Positions 42,958-49,109 of a stretch of DNA of 49,109 bases are shown here, one piece after another. A program made the position numbers and the translations under genes. This stretch comes from Bacteroidota bacterium (lineage in GTDB: Bacteria > Bacteroidota > Rhodothermia > Rhodothermales > Rubricoccaceae), in contig JADFQN010000004.1 of the NCBI GenBank assembly GCA_022561755.1, positions 1-49,109 of the forward strand. The letters run 5' to 3'. The notes beneath the pieces are model-generated. The model saw nothing but the letters and a program-made list of their open reading frames with translations. It did not search any database and had not been told where the DNA came from. The first letter of the stretch is position 1. Each line of letters starts with the position of its first letter.

Positions 42958-43329
42958 ATGATCAAAGGCGTCCACACCATGTTCTATTCTTCGGAGCCGG
43001 AGGCCCTTCGAGCCTTCCTGCGAGACAAGCTCGGCTTCCCGTCCACCGACATCGGCGACGGATGGCTGATCTTCGATCTGCCGGAGGCGGATATGGGAGT
43101 CCACCCTGCTGACGCGACGTGGGAGCACGGCAAGCCGTCCGGCGCTCACGACATTTCGTTCTACTGCGACAACATCGAGACGACTGTCGGCGAGCTCGAG
43201 GCGCGCGGTGTGGAGTTCACCAGCGGGATTGAGGACGAGGGCTACGGGCTTGCTACCCACTTCAAGATGCCCTGCGACCTGATCGTCCAGCTCTTCCAGC
43301 CCCGTTACGCAAGGGGCGCTGATTCCTGA
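42958..43329 (+). CDS. VOC (glyoxalase/bleomycin resistance) family protein
   Basis: A 123-residue protein with the two beta-alpha-beta-beta-beta modules of the vicinal oxygen chelate fold: GVHTMFYSSEPEALRAFLRD then DKLGF in the first, and GAHDISFYCDNIETTVGELE in the second, with the ending CDLIVQLFQPRY. His6 and the second-module His are candidate metal ligands. Substrates in this family vary widely and cannot be read from sequence. It begins just after the dispersed repeat and precedes the MmcQ/YjbR gene by 47 bases. Confidence 0.85.
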   Translation: MIKGVHTMFYSSEPEALRAFLRDKLGFPSTDIGDGWLIFDLPEADMGVHPADATWEHGKPSGAHDISFYCDNIETTVGELEARGVEFTSGIEDEGYGLATHFKMPCDLIVQLFQPRYARGADS

Positions 43330-43376
43330 GGCGCCGCACGAGACTCGCCTTCATTCTTCGGCAAACGCAAAGACAC

Positions 43377-43765
43377 ATGGCGACGGGAAAAAACGTATTC
43401 GATCTGCGGAGGGCCTGCGGGCCGTCGAACGCGTCCGTAATCTCACAGAAGACCTTCCCGAAGTAACCGAAGCGGTTGACAAGTTCGGCCACACGTCGTT
43501 CCTGGTACGCGACAAACCCTTCATCATGATGGGCGAAGGCAACCAGGGACCGTCGATGGCGATAAAGACCACGCTCGATAAACAGAGGAACCTCATTGAG
43601 CAGGGCGATTTCGTGCGAACGAAGTACATCGGCCAGCACGGATGGGTATCCCTGGACCGGCTCACTTTAACAGACTGGGACAAGATCGAGCGTCTGATTG
43701 CTGAGGCGTATGTGCTCGTAGCTCCAAAGAGCCTTGGAAAGAAAATTTCTACAACACAAGAATGA
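43377..43765 (+). CDS. MmcQ/YjbR family protein with apparent -1 frameshift
   Basis: A small cytoplasmic DNA-binding-like protein family (CyaY-like fold). The recognisable domain starts at LRAVERVRNLTEDLPEVTEA and continues through FGHTSFLVRDKPF, GPSMAIKTTL, YIGQHGWVSLDR and WDKIERLIAEAYVLVAPKSL. No start codon exists in this frame before ATG 43526, which would delete the first third of the domain. In the other frame, ATG 43377 begins MATGK and reaches A AAA AAC (43388-43394) in phase; a -1 shift there joins the domain frame exactly, giving about 129 residues. It could be programmed frameshifting, a mutation or an assembly error. The stop overlaps the next start (ATGA). Confidence 0.72.
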
Positions 43766-44487
43766 CTGAAGCACCTGTCGCCATCGTTACCGCCGCAAGC
43801 CGAGGAATGGGTGCGGCCATTGCCCGAGAACTTGCGAATCGCGGATATTGCCTCGTGCTCATGAGTCGGTCGGATGACGTACTACATCTCGCCGACGATC
43901 TCGCGGCATCCACTTCAGGCTCTGGAACGGTCGGTCTCACAGGCTCCGTCACTGAAACAGAAGATCTCGAACGACTCATCGCATCCGCGCTCGACCACTT
44001 CGGGCGGATCGACGCCGTGGTAAACAACACGGGTCATGCTGCAAAAGGTGACCTACTCACCATCTCGGATGAGGACTGGCACGACGGGCTCGACCTTCTG
44101 TTGCTGAACGTCGTTCGCATGGCTCGGCTCGTCACGCCCATTATGCAGAGACGGGGCGGCGGCGCATTCGTCAACATCTCCACCTTTGCTGCTATTGAGC
44201 CCTCGTTAGACTTCCCTGTTTCCTCTGCGCTTCGCGCCGCACTTGGCTCGTTTACCAAGATGTACGCCGATCGCTACGGCCCTGCAGGCATCCGCATGAA
44301 CAACGTCCTGCCGGGCTACATTGAAACCTACGAGACCACTGACGCACTCCGAGAAGCCATCCCCTTGAAACGCCAGGGCAGTGTGGAGGAAATTGCAAAG
44401 ACCGTTGCTTTTCTACTCTCCGAAGACGCCGGGTACATCACTGGTCAAAACATCCGCGTGGAAGGTGGGCTTAGCCGCTCTGTATAA
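43762..44487 (+). CDS. SDR family protein with altered active site
   Basis: A 241-residue short-chain dehydrogenase/reductase by fold: nucleotide loop TAASRGMGAAI (residues 10-20), VVNNTGHAAKG, VNIS with Ser140, GIRMNNVLPGYIET and the terminal EDAGYITGQNIRVEGG. The catalytic pair of the family (Tyr-x3-Lys) is replaced: the aligned segment FPVSSALRAALGSFTK has Ser154 in the Tyr position and Arg158 in the Lys position. The first Gly of TGxxxGxG is Ala. It may have lost ordinary reductase activity or use another mechanism. The start overlaps the MmcQ/YjbR stop, so the two are probably co-translated. Confidence 0.85.
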   Translation: MTEAPVAIVTAASRGMGAAIARELANRGYCLVLMSRSDDVLHLADDLAASTSGSGTVGLTGSVTETEDLERLIASALDHFGRIDAVVNNTGHAAKGDLLTISDEDWHDGLDLLLLNVVRMARLVTPIMQRRGGGAFVNISTFAAIEPSLDFPVSSALRAALGSFTKMYADRYGPAGIRMNNVLPGYIETYETTDALREAIPLKRQGSVEEIAKTVAFLLSEDAGYITGQNIRVEGGLSRSV

Positions 44488-44568
44488 GAGACGATCTCGA
44501 ACTGCGGAGTTCACGGTTAGTGTTAATATATTAGCACCGAATCGTACTCTCCTCCGCCCCCACCGAAT

Positions 44569-45078
44569 ATGTACCGCCTTCTCCTCGCCGCTGCTTTCGT
44601 CGTCGGGTCTATCCTTCCCGCTTCCGCCCAGTACGACCTCACCACCATCGAAGGCACGATTGAGGCCTTGTATCAATCAATTTCTGGCCCGGAGGGCTTC
44701 GAGATTGACCGAGAGACCTTCGATCCCTTGTTCGCCGAGAACGCTCGTCTGTCTGCCATGTATTTCAGCCAGGAAGGCGACCAGGGCGTGGTTAGCTGGA
44801 CAGCCACCGAATACGTCGAATCGATCTGGAACGGCGCTCGTGAACGCGGCTTCTTTGAGATAGAGACCGCCCGAACCGTGGAGCAGTTCGCCCAGATTGC
44901 GCACGTGTTCAGTACCTACGAAAGTCGGAGGAACGAAGATGATGAAGATCCTTTTCAACGCGGCATCAACAGCATCCAACTCCTCAACAAAGACGGGCGT
45001 TGGTGGATTGTAAATATATTCTGGGAGGGCGAGAGCGAGGACAATCCGATTCCGGCGAAGTACCTGCCAGAAGGGTAA
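44569..45078 (+). CDS. Secreted NTF2/SnoaL-like protein
   Basis: A 169-residue protein. Residues 1-21 are a signal peptide (MYRLLLAAAFVVGSIL, ending ASAQ). The mature part resembles the NTF2/SnoaL-like fold: TIEALYQSISGPEGFEIDRE, FDPLFAENARLS, FAQIAHVFSTYESR, GINSIQLLNKDGRWWIVNIF. The conical fold binds or converts small hydrophobic molecules in various families; no specific role can be given. The upstream 80 bases contain an AT-rich GTTAATATATTAGC, which could be a promoter or operator. Confidence 0.78.
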   Translation: MYRLLLAAAFVVGSILPASAQYDLTTIEGTIEALYQSISGPEGFEIDRETFDPLFAENARLSAMYFSQEGDQGVVSWTATEYVESIWNGARERGFFEIETARTVEQFAQIAHVFSTYESRRNEDDEDPFQRGINSIQLLNKDGRWWIVNIFWEGESEDNPIPAKYLPEG

Positions 45079-45150
45079 GGGAATGAACAGCCCATTCTTG
45101 TACCGGGTAGTGTAGGAGTGTCGAGAATAAAACGCCAAACGCCAACGCCC

Positions 45151-45282
45151 CCTGTTCGTCCCCAACACCGACGTGGGTGGCTACATCAACACAGGCTGGG
45201 ATCTGATCGCCAACGTGACCGGTGCGACTATTGCGGCGGTTCTGAATTGCTCCAAAGACCAACAGCTTGATAATTTACCATG
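45151..45282 (+). pseudogene. Possible C-terminal fragment of a membrane protein
   Basis: The frame reads FVPNTDVGGYINTGWDLIAN then VTGATIAAVLNC and a short tail. The D-x-GGYINTGWDL pattern followed by a hydrophobic segment is reminiscent of the last helix of VanZ-like or DUF2238-like membrane proteins. No start codon or upstream domain is present. The whole gap from 45079 to 45450 holds no complete gene; apart from this fragment I see nothing in it. Confidence 0.3.
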
Positions 45283-45450
45283 AACGCAAGAAGCTCAGGC
45301 TTTCGGGAGAGCGGCTGGAGTAGCGCGTTCCGCGACTTCGACAGATAGAAAACCATGTGGGAGCCCTTCTCGCACTTCCGCTAAGTTGTGGACACTACAT
45401 CCAAGAATCGCATCGTTCAGGACACATCCCAAACTCACCTGACCGTAATC

Positions 45451-46251
45451 ATGCATTACCTATTCACTACGCTTATCGTCCTTCTCCTGCTTGCGCCCGC
45501 AGCGCTTGCACAGGCAAACAAGGACTCGGATAAAGCCCTCCTAGAGACACCCGAAGAAGTTTTGGAAGCCAACATCGAAGCCATCGGCGGACGTGCCGCA
45601 TGGGAGGCTGTCCAGACCCTGCAAACAGAGGGCGTACGCATCTCGGACAGTCCGATGGGCAAGATGACCTCGACATTCGTTGAGAGCATTCGGTACCCTG
45701 GTTATCTACACAACACATCCGAAATGGACACGCCGATGGGCGCCATGACCGTGACGCGGGTTAGAACGCCTGACGCCTCGTGGGTAGAGGCTGGACCAAT
45801 GGGCCGGCGCGATCTGCCTCTTGTACCATCGCTCAAACTCGAAAGCGCGTGCGCTGAGCTTGCCATCCTCAACAACCCTGATTACGCGCTCACTGGCCTG
45901 ACGACGGACTCGTTCGAAGGAAGCGATGTCTACGTCGTGTCCGTAGAGGTCGGCGGAACCACGCTACGGCGGTACTACGATCAGGAAAGCCTCCTTCTGC
46001 TGGCCGCTGAACGAATTTCGGCGGGTGGGGGCGAGGGCTCCGAACCCGAACTCGTCAAGTACCGCGACTACCGCGAGGTAGACGGTCTGTTGATCTCACA
46101 TGCTCAAGACGAGGAAGTCACCATGCGCATGATCTCTCGTAGCGGCGGCGGTGAGGAAACCGAAACGCAGCACCGCGGAGAATCCAGCGTTACAATTGAG
46201 AACATCGTAATCAACCCGGACGTAGGCGATGCTCTCTTCGCCAACGAATAA
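45451..46251 (+). CDS. Exported outer-membrane lipoprotein-sorting-like protein
   Basis: A 266-residue exported protein. ATG 45451 gives a clear signal peptide (MHYLFTTLIVLLLLAPAAL, then AQ); an earlier ATG at 45388 adds 21 residues in front and is less likely. The region EEVLEANIEAIGGRAAWEAV then QTLQTEG is the start typical of periplasmic LolA-like/DUF4292-type beta proteins that follow peptidases or carry lipid. The remainder (VYVVSVEVGGTTLRRYYDQE, YRDYREVDGLLI) fits the same fold. It is followed after 6 bases by the DinB gene. Role: possibly carrying hydrophobic molecules in the periplasm; unproven. Confidence 0.75.
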   Translation: MHYLFTTLIVLLLLAPAALAQANKDSDKALLETPEEVLEANIEAIGGRAAWEAVQTLQTEGVRISDSPMGKMTSTFVESIRYPGYLHNTSEMDTPMGAMTVTRVRTPDASWVEAGPMGRRDLPLVPSLKLESACAELAILNNPDYALTGLTTDSFEGSDVYVVSVEVGGTTLRRYYDQESLLLLAAERISAGGGEGSEPELVKYRDYREVDGLLISHAQDEEVTMRMISRSGGGEETETQHRGESSVTIENIVINPDVGDALFANE

Positions 46252-46257
46252 CCACCC

Positions 46258-46770
46258 ATGAGCATCGCCCAATCCCTACTCACCGAGTTCGACCAGGAAA
46301 TGGCCAAGACCCGCTCCATTCTGGAGGTCGTGCCTACCGACCGAAATGACTGGCAGCCCCACGAGAAGTCCATGACCATCGAGCGACTGGCGCTGCATCT
46401 AGCCGATCTCCCCTCATGGGCAGGCATGACGCTCAACGTAGATGAGTTCGACATGAATCCGCCCGGTGAAGATCCGCCGCCGCCTCGCACCATGACCACC
46501 ACCGAGGCGCTATTGGCCGAATTCGACAAAAACGTCACCGAAGCCCGCGAGGTCATGGCCAATACGTCGGACGAAACGATGATGGGCAACTGGATGCTCC
46601 TGAATGGCGGTGTGGAAATGTTCACCGCTCCGAAGGTCGGCGTGCTTCGCAACTTCGTGATGAACCACATGATCCACCATCGCGCCCAGTTGGGGGTTTA
46701 CCTGCGGCTCAACGACATCCCGCTACCCATGATTTACGGCCCAACCGCGGATGCGGAGTGGGAGGCATGA
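46258..46770 (+). CDS. DinB family protein
   Basis: A 170-residue four-helix-bundle protein of the DinB/YfiT-like superfamily. The metal triad is visible: His47 (LALHLADL), His137 and His141 (VMNHMIHHRAQLGVYLR). Family members include thiol-dependent transferases (bacillithiol, mycothiol) and uncharacterised stress proteins. It begins 6 bases after the preceding gene and its stop overlaps the next start (ATGA at 46767), so these three genes are likely one transcript. Confidence 0.88.
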   Translation: MSIAQSLLTEFDQEMAKTRSILEVVPTDRNDWQPHEKSMTIERLALHLADLPSWAGMTLNVDEFDMNPPGEDPPPPRTMTTTEALLAEFDKNVTEAREVMANTSDETMMGNWMLLNGGVEMFTAPKVGVLRNFVMNHMIHHRAQLGVYLRLNDIPLPMIYGPTADAEWEA

Positions 46771-47240
46771 GCGCGCCAAAGCTTGTAAACCTCCCCGCAT
46801 TTGATGTTGCCGGAACCTCCGTGCGAACATCCAATGTCGCCGAACAGAATCCAGCTACCGCACAAATCGGCGATAACTGGCAGCGGTTTTTTGCGGATGG
46901 GCATCACGAGCGTATCCCGAAAGCCTCCGACAAGTTGCTGGGGGTGTACACGGATTACGAGAGCGACCACGAAGGCCCGTACTCGCAGATTGTCGGCTGT
47001 GAGACGACCACGGTTGATGATCTGGCAGACGGGCTCGTCGCCGTACGCATCCCCGAGCAGGACTACCTCGTCTTCCGCGTCGAAGGTGAGATGCCCATGG
47101 CCGTCATTGAAGCGTGGGGGCGCATTATGGCGCACTTCACCGGCGCCGGCGATTACGAACGCGCCTACACTGCCGACTTCGAGTTGTATCAGAACGAAAG
47201 TACAGTAGACATCCATATCGCTGTGCGCGCGAAAAACTAG
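46767..47240 (+). CDS. GyrI-like/AraC effector-binding domain protein
   Basis: A 157-residue stand-alone GyrI-like small-molecule-binding domain: FDVAGTSVRTSN near the start, LLGVYTDYESDHEGPYSQIV then GCE in the middle, and VRIPEQDYLVFRVEGEMP, AYTADFELYQ and a terminal VDIHIAVR. A conserved Glu in the last part of the family binds the ligand. No DNA-binding domain is present. ATG 46767, which overlaps the DinB stop, is preferred over ATG 46758. Such proteins act as binding or sequestering proteins, or hydrolyse certain ligands. Confidence 0.85.
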   Translation: MSAPKLVNLPAFDVAGTSVRTSNVAEQNPATAQIGDNWQRFFADGHHERIPKASDKLLGVYTDYESDHEGPYSQIVGCETTTVDDLADGLVAVRIPEQDYLVFRVEGEMPMAVIEAWGRIMAHFTGAGDYERAYTADFELYQNESTVDIHIAVRAKN

Positions 47241-47311
47241 GGGTCGGCCGGCATTTCTTTGTTGGTGAAGATGGGCTGCGGTAGGTTGCAGTTCTGAGCA
47301 ACCTGGACCAA

Positions 47312-47782
47312 ATGGAAACCCCTCGCCCGCGCCTTCCCGATACCGACATCGTGGTCATCGTCCGCAATCCGCACCGGATCGGACAATTAGGAAAGTTGCT
47401 CGCCGTGATCGGCGAAGAAGGTGCGGCAGTCGGAGACATCAAGACCCGGTTCATCGGGAAGGACCACCCGGTTCGTGAGGTAACGGTTTCGGTCCTTGAC
47501 ACCGACCACACCATCCCTGAGATTTACCCGGAGGATGCACTGGCCGCAGGCGCCGCCTTTGCCGCCGATGGGCGGAGCGTCAACAACGCACTGGCCTTTC
47601 CGGGGCTGTTCAACGCGACGCTTCAGGTTCAGGCCGACACCATCACGAGCGCGATGAAGATCGGTGCTGCTGAAGTTTTCTCGACCCTCGCGCCCGACGA
47701 CGAACTCGTGCCGAGCCCGTTCCACCCGCTCGTACATCAGCAAGTGGTGGACGCCGTATGCACGGCGTCCACGGCAGGCTGA
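47312..47782 (+). CDS. ACT domain fused to a malic-enzyme C-terminal piece (catalytic core missing)
   Basis: A 156-residue protein. Residues about 12-68 form an ACT-like domain (IVVIVRNPHRIGQLGKLLAV, IGEEGAAVGDIKTR, PVREVTVSVLD), resembling the N-terminal regulatory domain of some bacterial NAD-malic enzymes. Residues about 72-150 match the last portion of malic enzymes: YPEDALAAGAAFAADGRS, VNNALAFPGLFNATLQV, MKIGAAEVFSTLAPDDELVP, SPFHPLVHQQVVDAV. Some 300 residues with the Tyr/Lys catalytic pair, the metal site and most of the NAD fold are missing, yet the frame is continuous. It could be an internal-deletion relic or a real regulatory mini-protein. Confidence 0.7.
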   Translation: METPRPRLPDTDIVVIVRNPHRIGQLGKLLAVIGEEGAAVGDIKTRFIGKDHPVREVTVSVLDTDHTIPEIYPEDALAAGAAFAADGRSVNNALAFPGLFNATLQVQADTITSAMKIGAAEVFSTLAPDDELVPSPFHPLVHQQVVDAVCTASTAG

Positions 47783-47790
47783 ACCGAGCA

Positions 47791-47979
47791 ATGGAACTGG
47801 TCGAACAATCGTTCAACTGCCCTTACTGCGGCGCGTGGATCACTGTGCTCCTCGACCCCTCCGTGCCTGCACAAACCTACGTGGAGGATTGTGAGGTCTG
47901 CTGCAATCCGATGGAGGTGACGTACGCTTTCGATGATGGCGACATAACAGTATTTGAGGCGCAGTCTATCGAGCAATGA
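47791..47979 (+). CDS. CPXCG motif cysteine-rich protein
   Basis: A 62-residue protein of the Cys-rich CPXCG family: FNCPYCGAWITVLLDPS and YVEDCEVCCNPMEVTYAF, giving two CxxC pairs that probably bind zinc. The C-terminal part is acidic. ATG 47791 is preferred; the frame opens at 47758, inside the end of the previous gene. It converges on the CBS gene with 19 bases between them and no obvious terminator. Its function is unknown. Confidence 0.88.
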   Translation: MELVEQSFNCPYCGAWITVLLDPSVPAQTYVEDCEVCCNPMEVTYAFDDGDITVFEAQSIEQ

Positions 47980-47998
47980 GCGATACGAAACCGCACGA

Positions 47999-48442
47999 TC
48001 AGTTCGTGTACGCGCCGGAAACGAAGCGTTCGAGGTCTTCCACCCGTCCCTGCGCTTCTTCGGAGATAAGCCGTACGCAGTCGCCGATGGAGATGATGCC
48101 GGCCAGTTTGCCGTCGCGGAGCACGGGGAGATGTCGGATTTTGTGCTCCGTCATGAGCTGCATGCACTCCTCAACCGTTGTCTCCGGGGAGACGGTGACC
48201 AGGTCCGTGGTCATTACCTCGCCGACCGGACACGTTTTCGATGTCCGCCCCTGGAGCACGATGCGCCGCAGGTAGTCGCGCTCCGTAAAGATGCCCCGGA
48301 TCTCGCCTTGCTCAGTGACGATGATCGCGCCGACGTTCTGCTCCACCATGCGCGCGATGGTGGCAAAAACCTTGGCCTCGGGGTCAATCGTGACGACCCA
48401 GTCGCCTTTCTGCTTGAGGAGTACGGAAATGGGTGTGTTCAT
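47999..48442 (-). CDS. Tandem CBS domain protein
   Basis: A 147-residue protein made of two CBS domains (about residues 8-65 and 75-135), which fold together as a Bateman module and usually bind adenine nucleotides. Characteristic parts are VGAIIVTEQGEIRGIFTERD and HLPVLRDGKLAGIISIGDCV, with MTTDLVTVSPETTVEECMQL between. It has no other domain, so it may sense energy state and act on a partner. It is a single-gene unit on the minus strand. The 171 bases upstream (48443-48613) hold no recognised feature. Confidence 0.93.
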   Translation of the reverse strand: MNTPISVLLKQKGDWVVTIDPEAKVFATIARMVEQNVGAIIVTEQGEIRGIFTERDYLRRIVLQGRTSKTCPVGEVMTTDLVTVSPETTVEECMQLMTEHKIRHLPVLRDGKLAGIISIGDCVRLISEEAQGRVEDLERFVSGAYTN

Positions 48443-48613
48443 GGCGGCCTCTGGTGGGATTCTTGAAGGTTGTATGAACGAGAGGCGAGAAAGGTCCCTA
48501 ATCCTTTCGTCGAACCATCTCCACTTTCGGTTAGGGCCGTGAGCACGTCGATCAAGTGCCAGAAAGACCGTCGACTATGGATTTTCTCAACTCGCCAATT
48601 AATGGAGATTGTC

Positions 48614-49109
48614 TTAGTGTAGCCGTGTACTGTCGTTCAGAGTATCAGGCCAAGCATCGTCCGACAAGGCAGTTCCGTCCTCTGCGAGCATAGAATCTCC
48701 TACTGTTGTGATCAAAAGTGCAGTGCTATCATCAACGATCTCATACATAATAGATGAAGTATCGTCTTCTACATCGGTATTTCTCCACAAGCTGAAATAG
48801 AGGGTCAAGACAATGCCCCCCAGGGCAAGCCACACACCAGCCCAAGCAAAGCGATGTGAGGACCCTGATTGTTCAAGCGATCTCTCAGAAATTTTATTTG
48901 ATTCCATCGCAAGCTCATTTGCAACGTTCGCCTTGTCGATTGATTCTTGTACCTTCTTCAGGTTAACCGCCTTAGCTGCATCATTGATAAGGCCCTCGTA
49001 GTTGTGTGTTAGAACCATTCGGGATCGAGCCAGATCCTCCCGGCGCATGGAAACGACGCGAACCACATGATCTTTCATCTCGCGTCTTTGATCATCATCG
49101 AATTTTCCG
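48614..49109 (-). CDS. Coiled-coil/single-pass membrane protein, 5' end outside the window
   Basis: The frame is open to the window edge: the first ATG inside is at 49078, but ten further codons upstream (GKFDDDQRRE) continue without a stop, so the gene probably begins outside. The visible part has a charged helical region (SRMVLTHNYEGLINDAAKAV then NLKKVQESIDKANVANELAM), one membrane helix (WAGVWLALGGIVLTLYFSLW) and an acidic, Asp/Ser/Thr-rich tail with no family likeness. Base composition is more AT-rich than most of the window, which may reflect transfer. I do not recognise it. Confidence 0.6.
   Translation of the reverse strand, partial: GKFDDDQRREMKDHVVRVVSMRREDLARSRMVLTHNYEGLINDAAKAVNLKKVQESIDKANVANELAMESNKISERSLEQSGSSHRFAWAGVWLALGGIVLTLYFSLWRNTDVEDDTSSIMYEIVDDSTALLITTVGDSMLAEDGTALSDDAWPDTLNDSTRLH

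Noticed and set aside
38858-43329. An integron cassette array with the 120-bp repeats as attC sites
   Set aside because: The copies lack paired GTTRRRY/RYYYAAC core sites, and the CGCGTTGT/ACAACGCG inverted repeat is present only beside copy 2; no integrase is in the window.
43526-43765. A 79-residue stand-alone gene beginning at ATG 43526
   Set aside because: The domain clearly continues upstream in the same frame for about 40 residues, so this ATG is internal.

Overview
The window is about 49 kb of GC-rich DNA (roughly 60% G+C by eye) that fits a member of the Rhodothermota (Rhodothermales-like) or a related Bacteroidota-type lineage. The main reasons are four secreted proteins ending in a type IX secretion (T9SS) C-terminal sorting domain, three of them with the YPNPFNP signature and one with YPNPSSDQ, and candidate promoters of the Bacteroidota TTG-N20-TAnnTTTG type. 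Starts mostly lack a clear Shine-Dalgarno sequence. No rRNA, tRNA or CRISPR was seen.

Layout. 0-4.4 kb: a transposase-like remnant, a Sfp-type phosphopantetheinyl transferase, an acyl-CoA dehydrogenase with a methyltransferase, and a Mn-type superoxide dismutase. 4.7-12.2 kb: a plus-strand block of two T9SS proteins flanking two paralogous alkaline-phosphatase-superfamily/TPR proteins with a sulfotransferase-like gene between them; a MITE lies between the sulfotransferase and the second phosphatase. 12.4-21.4 kb: a PH-like hypothetical gene and the distal half of a complex I operon on the minus strand (nuoJ-K-L-M-N), interrupted between nuoM and nuoN by a NhaD/ArsB-type antiporter and a pterin-carbinolamine dehydratase. 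21.5-25.7 kb: a Ppx/GppA-HD fusion, a PlsC-like acyltransferase and a seven-repeat FG-GAP T9SS protein. 25.7-35.0 kb: the MoxR/DUF58/DUF4129/DUF4350/SpoIIM-like membrane cluster on the minus strand, with a T9SS gene inserted and a divergent RDD gene. 35.1-38.3 kb: a methyltransferase, 2-amino-3-ketobutyrate CoA ligase and an extensin/M15-like peptidase.

38.3-43.4 kb is a degraded accessory zone. It holds two short MITE copies, a 5'-truncated KAP NTPase fragment, a C-terminal fragment of a second kbl-like gene, a TPR lipoprotein, a DUF4395-like gene broken by an in-frame TAG and a dispersed repeat of about 120 bp. 43-49 kb carries small plus-strand genes: VOC, MmcQ/YjbR with an apparent -1 frameshift, an SDR lacking its catalytic Tyr/Lys, an NTF2-like secreted protein, a secreted lipoprotein-carrier-like protein, DinB, GyrI-like, an ACT-malic-enzyme mini-fusion and CPXCG. 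They are followed by a minus-strand CBS gene and a membrane protein gene cut by the window edge.

The most unusual theme is intergenic. Most spacers inside the nuo operon, and several elsewhere, hold palindromes or direct repeats built from short degenerate words. These come with GTAGGGGC-type palindromes and a four-copy MITE family. One MITE sits exactly between the stop codon and start codon of two operonic genes.
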